The notes under the pieces were generated by a model. The model had not been told where the DNA came from. It made no database searches and saw nothing but the letters and a program-made list of their open reading frames with translations. A stretch of DNA of 64,000 nt from Paenibacillus pabuli NBRC 13638 (lineage in GTDB: Bacteria; Bacillota; Bacilli; Paenibacillales; Paenibacillaceae). The translations under genes were made by a program, and so were the position numbers. This document shows, one piece after another, positions 8,285 through 17,576 of this stretch; the stretch's first letter is position 1, and the number at the start of each line of letters is the position of its first letter. The DNA lies in NCBI RefSeq assembly GCF_001514495.1, contig NZ_BCNM01000011.1, positions 62,001-126,000 of the forward strand, read 5' to 3'.

Positions 8285-9583
8285 ATGAAAGCAGCTATTT
8301 CATCCGCTTCATCAACACCTGAATCAACAGTTACATCTATGAAAATGAACCGCTGGCTTATCGTACTGGGTACCATTATTGTACAAATGGGTCTTGGGAC
8401 CATCTACACCTGGAGCTTATTTAATCAACCGTTGTCTGACCGTTTCGGATGGGACGTCAGCTCGGTCGCGATAACTTTTTCAATTACCAGTTTTGCTTTG
8501 GCATTTGCCACACTATTTGCCGGCCGACTGCAAGAACGATGGGGGCTTCGTCGCCTGATTCGGGTAGCCGGTGTGGTGCTTGGTCTGGGACTCGTGCTCA
8601 GTTCTCAAGTGAGTTCGTTGACACTGCTCTACATTTTGGCCGGATTTGTGGTTGGATTCGCGGATGGTACGGCGTATATTACTTCACTGTCCAACCTGAT
8701 CAAATGGTTCCCTGAGCGAAAAGGTCTGATTTCGGGGATTTCGGTCGGTGCTTTTGGTACAGGCAGTCTGTTGTTCAAATATGTGAACTCGGCATTAATC
8801 GGTGCCGTGGGTCCTGCTCAAGCCTTTATGTACTGGGGTATTATTGTATTGGTGTTGATTGTGGGTGGCTCGTTCCTGATCCGTGAAGCCGTTGTTCGCG
8901 AACAGGCGCCGGCAAGCCGCACCGAGGGTACGAAGAAACAAGAAGTACGTCATGATTATACGGTCAAAGAAATGCTGCGCACGAAAGAAGCTTATATGCT
9001 GTTCGTTATTTTCTTCACAGCATGTATGAGTGGGCTGTATCTGATCGGTATTGTGAAAGATATCGGTGTGCAGTTGGCAGGACTCAACGTGGCTACGGCT
9101 GCCAATGCGGTGGCGATGGTTGCGATCTTTAACACCGCTGGACGTATCATTCTGGGGGCGCTGTCGGATAAAGTGGGACGGATGAAAGTCATTGCCGGAG
9201 CCCTGCTGGTTACAGCTGTTGCCGTAATGACACTTAGTCTGGTGCCTCTGAGCTTTGGCATTTTCTTCGCTTGTGTGGCCGCTATTGCGTTCTGCTTTGG
9301 TGGCAACATTACGGTCTTCCCGGCGATTGTTGCGGATTACTTTGGGCTGAAAAATCAGAGCAAAAACTATGGCGTCATCTATCAGGGATTTGGCTTTGGT
9401 GCTCTGGCTGGATCGTTTATCAGCGCCCTGCTGGGCGGATTCCATCTTACCTTTATTGTGATCGCTGTACTGTGCGCCGTCTCGCTGCTCCTGGCGTTGA
9501 TCATTACGCCTCCGGGTCAAGGACGTCGTACACGTCAACGTGAACAGCAGATGAATCTTAACCCTTCATCCCGGGCAAGCTGA
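8285..9583 (+). CDS. OFA-family (oxalate/formate antiporter-like) MFS transporter
   Basis: 432 residues from an ATG with AAAGGGGAG upstream. Twelve hydrophobic segments are visible. The first is WLIVLGTIIVQMGLGTIYTW, followed by the family motifs YTWSLFNQPL and LSNLIKWFPERKGLISGI, and later DYFGLKNQSKNYGVIYQGFG, which are hallmarks of the OFA/YhjX group. Those proteins carry small carboxylates such as oxalate, formate or pyruvate. Its place just behind a LytS/LytTR pair, and the LytTR-type direct repeat in its promoter, suggest induction by an extracellular carboxylate, perhaps pyruvate. A strong terminator follows, so it is transcribed alone. Confidence 0.88.
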   Translation: MKAAISSASSTPESTVTSMKMNRWLIVLGTIIVQMGLGTIYTWSLFNQPLSDRFGWDVSSVAITFSITSFALAFATLFAGRLQERWGLRRLIRVAGVVLGLGLVLSSQVSSLTLLYILAGFVVGFADGTAYITSLSNLIKWFPERKGLISGISVGAFGTGSLLFKYVNSALIGAVGPAQAFMYWGIIVLVLIVGGSFLIREAVVREQAPASRTEGTKKQEVRHDYTVKEMLRTKEAYMLFVIFFTACMSGLYLIGIVKDIGVQLAGLNVATAANAVAMVAIFNTAGRIILGALSDKVGRMKVIAGALLVTAVAVMTLSLVPLSFGIFFACVAAIAFCFGGNITVFPAIVADYFGLKNQSKNYGVIYQGFGFGALAGSFISALLGGFHLTFIVIAVLCAVSLLLALIITPPGQGRRTRQREQQMNLNPSSRAS

Positions 9584-9625
9584 GTGTAGCCAGGGACTAC
9601 GTTTTATTTTATAAAAGCAAGCTGG

Positions 9626-9652
9626 GCGGTCTCCACGGAGACCGCTTTTTTT
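9626..9652 (+). terminator. Rho-independent terminator after the MFS gene
   Basis: GCGGTCTCC and GGAGACCGC form a 9-bp stem with a 2-base loop, followed directly by seven T residues. Confidence 0.92.
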
Positions 9653-9723
9653 GAACCCAATGAATCGGAGAGGTGAAGGCTCGGGTACAGTGAAGCGGCT
9701 GTGTGCAATGCATACTTTGCTTC

Positions 9724-9732
9724 TGGTATACT
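9724..9732 (+). promoter_or_regulatory. Extended -10 promoter of the acetyltransferase gene
   Basis: TGGTATACT is an extended -10 element, 59 bp before the start codon. The -35 is weak (TGCAAT). Confidence 0.45.
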
Positions 9733-9790
9733 CTAGGTGAAACAATAAGAGCGAGGTCCCTGTTAGCCATTAAGAGGAGGTAGGTTCGTC

Positions 9791-10273
9791 ATGAATTTCC
9801 TGAAATATGCACAACCTGATTTTGCCGATTATTATGCTCTTGTGTCCAATATTGAAGTCATGCAGCAGATTACCGAACGTGCTCTGCCTGAGCATGAAGC
9901 TACAGCGGAGTTTGAATCCATGCTGAATTATAATCAGGGAAATGACTGCGGATATTATCGGATATCTGGTGAAGATGGGGCAGGGATGGCTTACGCCAAA
10001 TTGATCCCGGATGAATCGGATCCGTCCCGGGCGGAAATGGGTTATATGATTTTGCCTGAATACTGGGGGAAAGGACATGGGACTTCTATCGCAGCTCGGC
10101 TGATTATTCAGGCACAGGCGGCAGGGATTGCTGTACTTTATGCGGTTATCGACCCATCCAATGCGGCATCCCGTCGAATATTACTTAGACAGAACTTTGT
10201 ATCTACCTGGGTAGGAGACTATCATGGGCTGCCTGGCGAGATTCTGGAACTGAATCTTCAGGTGAAGCGGTAA
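9791..10273 (+). CDS. GNAT family N-acetyltransferase
   Basis: 160 residues, a single GNAT domain of normal length. It starts at an ATG behind AAGAGGAGGTAGG. The acetyl-CoA binding motif A region reads GYMILPEYWGKGHGTSIAARL, and the later IDPSNAASRRILLRQNF is the typical motif B with the N-x-x-S pattern. This fits RimJ/RimL-like enzymes, which acetylate amino groups of small molecules or proteins. The substrate is unknown. It stands alone with its own extended -10 promoter, and glutaminase follows 111 bp later. Confidence 0.85.
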   Translation: MNFLKYAQPDFADYYALVSNIEVMQQITERALPEHEATAEFESMLNYNQGNDCGYYRISGEDGAGMAYAKLIPDESDPSRAEMGYMILPEYWGKGHGTSIAARLIIQAQAAGIAVLYAVIDPSNAASRRILLRQNFVSTWVGDYHGLPGEILELNLQVKR

Positions 10274-10384
10274 AGGATCGGGCTTGTGGGTAATACATAC
10301 CTATCCCGGCATTTTGCATCATTTTGAATGGCTTCTATTCGGGTGCATGCAGAATGCTCATACAGAGATTTGGAGGAGATGGAG

Positions 10385-11326
10385 ATGAGCAATGCTGCAA
10401 TGGAACGCCTGAACTTGTTGCTGCCGGAATGGCTGGAGACCAGCCGCCTGCACACGGGACAGGGGAAGGTGGCTTCCTATATACCGGAGCTGGTCAAGGC
10501 CTCGCAGGATGAGCTGGGTATACATATCATGGACGCTGAAGGCAATGATGTGTCAGCCGGAGATTGCGGTGTCCCGTTCACGATGCAAAGTATCTCCAAG
10601 GTATTTACACTCATTCTCGCCCTGATGGATCATGGGGAGGAAGCGGTCTTTTTTAATGTAGGAAAAGAACCCACCGGGGATGATTACAACTCGATGATCA
10701 AGCTTGAACTGGTGGAACCGGGTATTCCGTTTAATCCATTAATCAATGCAGGTGCGATCACAGTATCGTCCCTGATTGCCGGAGATTGCAAGGAGGAGAA
10801 ATCAAGGCGCATTTTGGAATTTTTCCGCAAGCTGGCGAATAATGATCGGCTGGGCTATAACGAAGCGGTATTTCAATCCGAATCGGATACAGGTCATCTG
10901 AACCGCTCGCTTGGTTATTTTCTGAAGCACAATGGCGTGCTCAAGGATGACGTTGAAGATGTGCTTGCCGTCTATTTCCGGCATTGCTCCATCGAGGTGA
11001 CCTGTGCGGACCTGGCCCGTATGGCACTGGTGCTTGCATATGACGGGACAGATCCCCTCACCGGAAATGAGCTTATTCCTCGTCGTTATGTACAGATCGC
11101 CAAGACATTCATGACCACCTGCGGTATGTATAATGCATCAGGCGAATTCGCAATTCAGGTCGGACTGCCTGCCAAGAGTGGCGTGTCGGGCGGAATCCTG
11201 ACCCTGGTTCCAGGCCAGTTTGGCATCGGTCTTGTAGGTCCGGCTCTGAATCGGAAAGGAAACAGCATTGCGGGCGTGCATCTGCTCGAACGTCTTTCCA
11301 AAGAATTCGACTGGAGTTTGTTCTAA
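10385..11326 (+). CDS. glsA: Glutaminase A
   Basis: 313 residues from an ATG at 10385, six bases after GGAGGAG. An in-frame ATG 57 bp upstream lacks such a site and would exceed the family length. The serine-dependent beta-lactamase-like glutaminase fold is shown by the catalytic S-x-x-K in FTMQSISKVFTL, by GKEPTGDDYNSM, by NPLINAGAITV, and by SGVSGGILTLVPGQFGIG. The enzyme hydrolyses glutamine to glutamate and ammonia in the cytosol. It is not beside a glutamine transporter here, so its regulation cannot be inferred. Confidence 0.95.
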   Translation: MSNAAMERLNLLLPEWLETSRLHTGQGKVASYIPELVKASQDELGIHIMDAEGNDVSAGDCGVPFTMQSISKVFTLILALMDHGEEAVFFNVGKEPTGDDYNSMIKLELVEPGIPFNPLINAGAITVSSLIAGDCKEEKSRRILEFFRKLANNDRLGYNEAVFQSESDTGHLNRSLGYFLKHNGVLKDDVEDVLAVYFRHCSIEVTCADLARMALVLAYDGTDPLTGNELIPRRYVQIAKTFMTTCGMYNASGEFAIQVGLPAKSGVSGGILTLVPGQFGIGLVGPALNRKGNSIAGVHLLERLSKEFDWSLF

Positions 11327-11670
11327 CGAAGTCACCCATACCCTCCCGAGTAGCCAATGAATCACCAATCCGTCCTTTTGCTTCTTTGGAACGAAATGGT
11401 CCGATAGGAATTGACTTGTCAGCGGCTTCCGTCCTGCATCCGATCGCGTAGGAAAAGGGTCCTGCATAGCAAAGGCGATGCTGCATCTATTCCGCTATAC
11501 CCGCAACGCCGGGTTCAACAGGGGACGCTCCTTTTATATCAAGTTCATTGGTCTCGGGAACGGAATAGGGTGAATCGAAAATAAGCTGCACTCCACAAGA
11601 TATGGTACATATTGACGAGTCGAACATCCGGAAAAGCAAGTCTGTCTCGCAGCTGGGCCTTTGGCTCGTA
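11327..11670. other. Gap of 344 bp without a recognised gene
   Basis: It separates two convergent genes, glsA and the yolD-like gene. Minus-strand frames of 60-125 codons exist but overlap glsA and have no ribosome site or family resemblance. I see no clear terminator or known RNA here. Confidence 0.4.
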
Positions 11671-12012
11671 TCATCCATTCGCGAGTATCACGTCCGTAAT
11701 GAGATTCATCTGAATATCCCGGGTCCCAGTCTCTGTTAGCAGCTTAAGCGTACGGGAAGAGGAATCCAGCCGAAGCACCTGTCCGGTAAAGCGGATATCA
11801 TCATGTTCATGGAACAGGGTGATGGTGACTGCATCCCCAAGCAGCATGGAATTGCTAAGCAAACGGGACATTTCTTCCGCTGCCTGGGCATCCAGGGATG
11901 GGCGGGGACGGGGAGCGAGCTGCTCCTGATGAATGATGTAGGCTTCCCGGTGTTCGGGCAGCATCATACGCGAGGACTCAAAGATCCCGTTTTGCTGTAA
12001 TTTTTTACTCAT
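11671..12012 (-). CDS. YolD-like protein
   Basis: 113 residues. The YolD core is visible: RMMLPEHREAY, the LLGDAVTITLF segment, the DDIRFTGQVLRLD strand and the DIQMNLITDVI end. YolD proteins are almost always encoded with a Y-family polymerase of the YqjW/UvrX type and have been compared to UmuD, although their role is unproven. The start overlaps the polymerase stop by four bases (ATGA), so the pair is translationally coupled and shares the SOS promoter upstream of the polymerase gene. Confidence 0.88.
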   Translation of the reverse strand: MSKKLQQNGIFESSRMMLPEHREAYIIHQEQLAPRPRPSLDAQAAEEMSRLLSNSMLLGDAVTITLFHEHDDIRFTGQVLRLDSSSRTLKLLTETGTRDIQMNLITDVILANG

Positions 12013-13253
12013 TTATAGTGACCTCCAATTTTATGAGAACGGTCCTGTGCCTGCGCGGACGAGCAGAGTGAGGAGGCCCGCATGATCGCGGTATCTCCGA
12101 ACTTGCGCTTGATGTCATCCGTGGCACGTTCCAGTTCTCTTTTGCGTTCACGGTCATCGAACCAGGACAGCTGTACTTCGGAATCGGGCACGAGTCCGGT
12201 CAATGACACGCTGATGCGGCGAATGGGTAATCCGTCCCAATGGCGCAGGAACAAAGCTGCTGCTGCATCGTATACTTCATCCGTGATGTTGGTCGGTTCA
12301 TTCACCTTCATCTGGCGGGAGAATCCGGTCGGACGATCGTAATCCTGCCCCCGGCATCCTACAGAGACGACATTGCCCATGAGCGATTTGTCCCGGGAAC
12401 GCCGGCTGACCAGCTCCGCCAGTTCGAGCAGCACCACCTTGATGTCCGCCCATGATTCATAGTCCCGGGGCAAGGTCATCTGATGTCCAATGCCCTGCTG
12501 CTGGTGAGCATATGTCCCGGGTTTTACCGGAGAATCATCGATTCCGCGGGCAATACGCCACAGTACCTCACCATTTACACCCCAACGCTCTCTCAGCCGG
12601 GACAATGGAGTCTGCGCCAGATCACCGATCGTATGAATCCCCATCTTATAGAGATGCTGCCCCATCCGGGAACCGACCATAAACATGTCTCGAACAGGCT
12701 TTTTCCACAATGTTGTCTGCATGTCTTTGCGGGGCAGCGTATAGATGCCTCCCGGGACTTTTTTGGCATACAGATCACAGGCCATCTTGCTGACAACCTT
12801 GGTGTCGCTGATGCCGACGCGGATGTATACGCCAGTCTCTTCCATGACCCTGTCCTGAATGCTGCGGGCAATGGTTTCAGGACTGCCGAACAGGTCCAAA
12901 CTTCCGGTGACATCGAGAAACTGCTCATCAATGCTATAGGGTTCAACCAGATCGGTATAGGACTGAAGGATGCGGGTAATGTGCAGGGAGACACGAATAT
13001 ATTCAGCCATCCGGGGACGAATGACGACAACATCGGGGCATTTGGCAAGAGCTTCACCCAGTCGTTCTGCTGTAGTAATTCCATAGGATTTTGCGAGTGG
13101 GCAGGCTGCCAGGATAATGCCTGAACGGCGCGCAGGATCTCCCGCTACAACAAGCGGCCGGTCTCTGTATTCGGGATGTGCAGACTTCTCCACACTGGCA
13201 TAGAACGACTGGCAGTCGGCCAGCATAATGACACGTCCGTCTTTGCGGGGCAT
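12009..13253 (-). CDS. Y-family DNA polymerase (UvrX/YqjW type)
   Basis: 414 residues. The Y-family palm motifs are present: DCQSFYASVEKS at the N-terminus and YSIDEQFLDVTG with the catalytic S-I-D-E. The thumb has the helix-hairpin-helix GIHTIGDLAQTPLSRLRERWG, and the little-finger domain follows. It lacks a clear C-terminal clamp-binding extension. These enzymes perform error-prone translesion synthesis as part of the SOS response. A LexA-like box 93 bp upstream overlaps the probable -35, and the YolD partner follows. I leave the symbol empty because uvrX and yqjW are paralogues that cannot be told apart here. Confidence 0.92.
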   Translation of the reverse strand: MPRKDGRVIMLADCQSFYASVEKSAHPEYRDRPLVVAGDPARRSGIILAACPLAKSYGITTAERLGEALAKCPDVVVIRPRMAEYIRVSLHITRILQSYTDLVEPYSIDEQFLDVTGSLDLFGSPETIARSIQDRVMEETGVYIRVGISDTKVVSKMACDLYAKKVPGGIYTLPRKDMQTTLWKKPVRDMFMVGSRMGQHLYKMGIHTIGDLAQTPLSRLRERWGVNGEVLWRIARGIDDSPVKPGTYAHQQQGIGHQMTLPRDYESWADIKVVLLELAELVSRRSRDKSLMGNVVSVGCRGQDYDRPTGFSRQMKVNEPTNITDEVYDAAAALFLRHWDGLPIRRISVSLTGLVPDSEVQLSWFDDRERKRELERATDDIKRKFGDTAIMRASSLCSSAQAQDRSHKIGGHYK

Positions 13254-14112
13254 AGTACTTCTCTCCTTTTATAGATGATCCGGCTGCTTCTGAGCGGAAA
13301 TGGGATTCATTCCATGAATGTTATTTTACAGTTTATTTACAGTATGGAACAAGTGTTCCTGTTTTATAAGCATATATGACAATGTCAGATGCGGCAACCG
13401 GAATTATTTTGCAAATTGGACACAATTATCGAACGGACCTAATAGAGTCAAAATTTAGGAAATAAGATGTAGTTTTTTACATTTCATGTAAGAGATCCGT
13501 GACTTCCGGGTGATGACTGGGTGTTCATTCGGCTTTGTGTAAAAGTAATATAAATGGGCACAGTCCTATAGGGGGGGACTGATGTCCTTTTTTCATTTTC
13601 TGTACTTTTCAGAAAACCTTGATAGGACGCGGATTTTCGCTGATGCGTTATCGGACTATAGTATCAATTTTGTAATCTTTATGGTTAATACTGTAAAAAG
13701 GTCCGCAACTTTAACATTTACCTTGCGTTTAATGGGGTAAGCGTTCAAGCGGAAACAGATCTCGTAATCCGCGTTGCATATAACAATAACGGGTAGAGAT
13801 GTGCCAGGCTGGAAGAACCTCAAGAGGACGATAAAGTGGCAAATATTCATGTCCATGGAGCATAGAGGCCAAGAGGGCTCATGGATGCTAGTTGATGGTG
13901 CTTTTTACGAATTATGGGCAGAATGTTGCAGTTCATGTTTGCTTCCATCAGCCTAGTTACAAATGCAGAGTCTTAGAGCTATAGTGAGAACTACACCGCT
14001 GACATCTCTACCCAAAGCGGACATCCGAAGCGGAATTCCCTCAGAACTTCATGTCATTTAAGATTTGCAGGTGAAGCTGGATGCATACTAGAGAGGTGAG
14101 CAATTAAGAGCC
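13254..14112. other. 859-bp intergenic region ahead of the polysaccharide cluster
   Basis: Apart from the SOS box near its left end, this region contains no credible gene. AGTCCTATAGGGGGGGACT near 13563, followed by GATGTCC and six T, is a hairpin that could be a terminator or part of a leader RNA. The right 300 bp may be a long untranslated leader for the gene at 14113. I could not match it to a c-di-GMP or other riboswitch. Confidence 0.4.
13346..13359 (-). promoter_or_regulatory. lexA box: LexA/DinR SOS box
   Basis: GGAACAAGTGTTCC is a perfect 14-bp palindrome and fits the Bacillus LexA pattern CGAACRNRYGTTYC at all but the first base. On the minus strand, TTGTTC inside it can serve as a -35, with TAAAAT 18 bases on as the -10. 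Confidence 0.78.
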
Positions 14113-16338
14113 ATGAGCAGACGAAGACGAAGACGCTGGTTGCTAACGATGTTTGCAGGAGCGGCCGTAGTGACAGGCGGAATACTTGCCGGCTGGCACT
14201 ATATGCAGCCCCAGCTCGTTACGTACACAGCGGACAATGGCACGGAGATGAAATTCAAGACTGATGGAGACCGGTTCATGGAATATGGACCCGATGGTAC
14301 ATGGCGGGAGATGTTCGTGAAAGGTGTGAACCTGGGCGCTACATCACCAGGACATTACCCGGGCGAATTTCCGTTGACCAAAGAGGATTACTTGAAGTGG
14401 TTCCAGCAGATTGAGGATCTGGGGGCCAATGTTATCCGGGTGTACACGGTGCATGAGCCGATTTTTTACAGCACATTGGTTGAGTATAACCGTGGCCGGG
14501 AGCAACCGTTATATTTTATACAGGGCATATGGTCGCCGGAAGAAGAGTTGATTGAGAAGCAGGATGCCTATGCTGACGATATTGAACAGACGTTCAAGCA
14601 AGAGATTGAGAAGGCGGTATCCGCTGTATACGGGGATGCAAACATTCCAGATAAACCTGGAGAGTCGAGCGGGAAATACAAGACGAATGCCGGAAAATAC
14701 CTGATGGCCTGGCATGTGGGTACCGAGTGGGACCCTTCGATGGTGAACAACACGAATGAGAGCCATCCGGATGTGCCGCAATACAAGGGCGTTCATTTTT
14801 CCGGGACACAGGATGCATCACCCTTCGAGAATTGGCTGGCGGAGCTGCTGGACTATACAGCCGTATTGGAGAAGAAGTATGGGTGGGAGCATCCGATGAC
14901 CTTTACCAATTGGGTAACCACCGATGTGCTGGATCATCCGGGCGAGCCGCTATTTGAAGAGGATTTGGTGAGTGTGGATGCGCGGCATATTCAACCGGAA
15001 GAGTGGCAGGGTGGATATTTTGCAGCATACCATGTGTACCCTTATTACCCGGACTTGTTCCATACGGACCAGACACTCCAGAACATCAAGGATGAGAACG
15101 GCGAGTACAACACGTACAAAAGTTATCTGCGCAAGCTCAAAGCCGAGTTTTCCGATATGCCTGTAATGGTTACAGAGTACGGTGTGCCGTCTTCGCTTGG
15201 GATTTCCCATCTGGGTATGGGAGGCCGGAATCAGGGCGGACATAACGAGGCAGAGCAAGGAGAGATCGACGCATCGCTGACCCAGGATATTTATGACGAA
15301 GGGTATGCGGGAGCGATTTTGTTCATGTGGCAGGATGAATGGTTCAAAAAAACCTGGAACACGATGCCGCTGGAAATCCCGGCTGATCGTCGCTCCTACT
15401 GGCTGAACGTACTGACGAATGAGAAGATGTTCGGTCTGCTCGCCATGGACCCCGGTAAACAGGAGCAGTTGACCATCGACGGGAAACTGGATGACTGGAA
15501 TGCGCTGAAGAAGGAAGAGGTCACCGTCTGGCAAGGCAAGGTGGATGGCATCAAGGAAATGAAGATGACCCATGATGAAGCCTACCTGTACATTGGCATG
15601 ACGCTGGATCAACCTTTTGACCCGGATCAGACGGTGCTGCGCATTGGAACGGATACGCTGGCTGGTGGTAATCAGCCGGGCACGAGACTTCCGGATCGAA
15701 CGCTAAGTGATGGCCTCGAAACAGTGATTACGTTGGGGCAGGATGATGAATCACAAGTGGAGATCGCCAAGGATTATGACTTTAACCAACGCCTGTATGG
15801 CAAGGAAGGTTACGGGATGCTGCCCGAAGAGCAAGAACATGCGGCAGATCCATTCCATCCATGGAATCTGGCTATCAGCCTGCGGATGACTCCACCGGAT
15901 ACCCGGTCCGCCCATCCGTTCATGAATGAGAAGGTGGGTACATTGAAGCGGGGAACGACAGCTCCCGGTCAGTCCGATACGGATTCGTTAACGACCTGGC
16001 AATATAACGGAAATCAGGTGGAGATGCGCATTCCGTGGATGCTGCTTGGATTCGGTGATCCGAGTTCACTGCAAGCCATCAAGTATGGTGCGCTAAAGGG
16101 TGGACGGGAATTCGAAACGGTTGCGGTTAAGGGCGTAACCCTGGTTCCGTGGCTAATGGATCGTTCTACTGGAAATATCTCTTGGCCTGGTGGTGAACAA
16201 AAGACACTGGATGTGAAGACATTGCCTATATACAGCTGGCAGCCCTGGGAGCAGGTACAGTACAGTGAGCGACTGAAACTGAGCTACGAGGAAATGAAGA
16301 AACGGTATGAACAAATTCCAAGTTTTCAGACCGAATAA
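14113..16338 (+). CDS. Membrane-anchored TIM-barrel glycosidase-like protein
   Basis: 741 residues. A very basic start (MSRRRRRRW) and one hydrophobic segment (residues 9-30) make it a signal-anchored extracellular protein. Residues 60-430 resemble the TIM barrel of GH2/GH5-type enzymes: FVKGVNLGATSPGHYPGEFP, DLGANVIRVYTVH, and a candidate catalytic Glu in MVTEYGVPSS with WQDEWFKKTWNT after it. Another Glu lies in WHVGTEWDP. The rest (about 450-741) looks like a beta-sandwich carbohydrate-binding or DOMON-like region (IDGKLDDWN). It heads a cluster with a processive glycosyltransferase, so trimming or remodelling the exported polysaccharide is likely. Specificity is unknown. Confidence 0.72.
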   Translation: MSRRRRRRWLLTMFAGAAVVTGGILAGWHYMQPQLVTYTADNGTEMKFKTDGDRFMEYGPDGTWREMFVKGVNLGATSPGHYPGEFPLTKEDYLKWFQQIEDLGANVIRVYTVHEPIFYSTLVEYNRGREQPLYFIQGIWSPEEELIEKQDAYADDIEQTFKQEIEKAVSAVYGDANIPDKPGESSGKYKTNAGKYLMAWHVGTEWDPSMVNNTNESHPDVPQYKGVHFSGTQDASPFENWLAELLDYTAVLEKKYGWEHPMTFTNWVTTDVLDHPGEPLFEEDLVSVDARHIQPEEWQGGYFAAYHVYPYYPDLFHTDQTLQNIKDENGEYNTYKSYLRKLKAEFSDMPVMVTEYGVPSSLGISHLGMGGRNQGGHNEAEQGEIDASLTQDIYDEGYAGAILFMWQDEWFKKTWNTMPLEIPADRRSYWLNVLTNEKMFGLLAMDPGKQEQLTIDGKLDDWNALKKEEVTVWQGKVDGIKEMKMTHDEAYLYIGMTLDQPFDPDQTVLRIGTDTLAGGNQPGTRLPDRTLSDGLETVITLGQDDESQVEIAKDYDFNQRLYGKEGYGMLPEEQEHAADPFHPWNLAISLRMTPPDTRSAHPFMNEKVGTLKRGTTAPGQSDTDSLTTWQYNGNQVEMRIPWMLLGFGDPSSLQAIKYGALKGGREFETVAVKGVTLVPWLMDRSTGNISWPGGEQKTLDVKTLPIYSWQPWEQVQYSERLKLSYEEMKKRYEQIPSFQTE

Positions 16339-16364
16339 ATGAGTATAAAGGAGGACCTTTTCAC

Positions 16365-17576
16365 ATGTTTCCGAATTTGGCTTTGGCTTATCTATTTCTA
16401 TACATCTGTACAGCGCTCGTCGTTGTGGGTGTAATCCTGCTGTTTGCCATGAAAGTGTCCCACAACGGCAAACGGCGCAAAATTGAGTTTTATAAATTAA
16501 AGCAGCGCGATTACTTTACGTATGTGCAGACGGCGCTGACCGAGGACAGTCCCCTGAGATTGCCACCTGGGAAGCTGGCCCCGCTTGAGCGTCGGGTCAT
16601 CCAGAGCAAACTTATTGAATGGATTGATCAGTTCAAGGGAGAATATCGCAACAAATTGATTGTACTCTGCCGTGAAGCGGGATTTGTAGAGCATGATCTG
16701 AAGGAACTGGGTCGTATTCGTTACGGACGCCAGATTGATGCGGCTTATCGATTGGGCGGCATGCGTTGCCCCGAGGCGGTTCCGGGTTTGATGGATTTGC
16801 TCAAGGATGAGAAGCCTGGCCCAATGGCGATTATGATTGGTCGTTCAATCGCCAGATGCACCACCCGTCAGGGTGAACTGAAAGACATGCTTGCTCTGCT
16901 GCTAACCAAAGGAAAATCGATTCATCATCTGGCAGCAGATATTTTGCTCGAAACCAGTTTGGATACCAGCAGAATTTTGATTGAATTGCTGGAAGACCGC
17001 AATCCTGACTTTGTCAAAGTAGGACTGGTTGCAATGTGGGGACAGGCTGTGCCTGAAGTCATGCCTGCACTCGACAGGCTCGTTGGCGCAGAACACAAGG
17101 ATGTACGGGCAGAAGCGGTAAAGCTGTACCTTAGCGCAAGTCCGGCACTTCAGGACGAAACGATTCTGAAGCTCATGCAGGATTCGGACCCGGAGGTACG
17201 TGCCGAGGTGGTTCTGGCGCTTGGCTCGAAACATGCAGCAGGCAGCATTCCACTGCTGCGCAAAGCGCTGCGTGACGAAGACTGGGGCGTACGTTATAAC
17301 AGTGCGGAGAGCCTGAGCAAGCTGGGCGAACCGGGATTCGAAGCCCTGTGTCAGGCCGCCGTAGAGGGTACAGGTGCGGAACGCGAAATTGCAATGCAGC
17401 AGATTGAGAGCACGATGCAGCACTCAGGAACAGACCACAAAGCCGTTGACCAGATGATTGCACATAACAAAAAAAGGCTGCTGTATGATCGATACTTCGG
17501 TCCCGTACGTGGGAACCGGACAACAAGCAAGAAACGTACAGGTGTGGCTGCGGTAGGAGGGGATTACACTGCTTAG
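16365..17576 (+). CDS. Membrane-anchored HEAT-repeat protein
   Basis: 403 residues from an ATG behind AAAGGAGGACC. One N-terminal membrane segment (LALAYLFLYICTALVVVGVILL) is followed by a cytoplasmic helical domain and at least five HEAT/PBS-lyase-like repeats between about 110 and 350. Examples are RLGGMRCPEAVPGLMDLLKD, DPEVRAEVVLALGSKHAAG and DWGVRYNSAESLSKLGEPG. The C-terminus is basic. HEAT repeats bind proteins, so a scaffold between the glycosyltransferase and its partners is plausible. It sits directly between the glycosidase and the GT2 genes, and its last codons overlap the likely GT2 start. Confidence 0.78.
   Translation: MFPNLALAYLFLYICTALVVVGVILLFAMKVSHNGKRRKIEFYKLKQRDYFTYVQTALTEDSPLRLPPGKLAPLERRVIQSKLIEWIDQFKGEYRNKLIVLCREAGFVEHDLKELGRIRYGRQIDAAYRLGGMRCPEAVPGLMDLLKDEKPGPMAIMIGRSIARCTTRQGELKDMLALLLTKGKSIHHLAADILLETSLDTSRILIELLEDRNPDFVKVGLVAMWGQAVPEVMPALDRLVGAEHKDVRAEAVKLYLSASPALQDETILKLMQDSDPEVRAEVVLALGSKHAAGSIPLLRKALRDEDWGVRYNSAESLSKLGEPGFEALCQAAVEGTGAEREIAMQQIESTMQHSGTDHKAVDQMIAHNKKRLLYDRYFGPVRGNRTTSKKRTGVAAVGGDYTA

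Noticed and set aside
8795..9538. 247-codon minus-strand frame in the MFS gene
   Set aside because: Antisense to a membrane protein; His/Arg/Gln-rich composition typical of antisense frames.
12483..13124. 213-codon plus-strand frame
   Set aside because: Antisense to the Y-family polymerase, no ribosome site.
13500..14100. c-di-GMP or other riboswitch before the polysaccharide cluster
   Set aside because: I looked for GEMM-type conserved bases and did not find them. Only an unspecific hairpin is visible.
14950..15612. 220-codon minus-strand frame
   Set aside because: Antisense shadow of the glycosidase-like gene.
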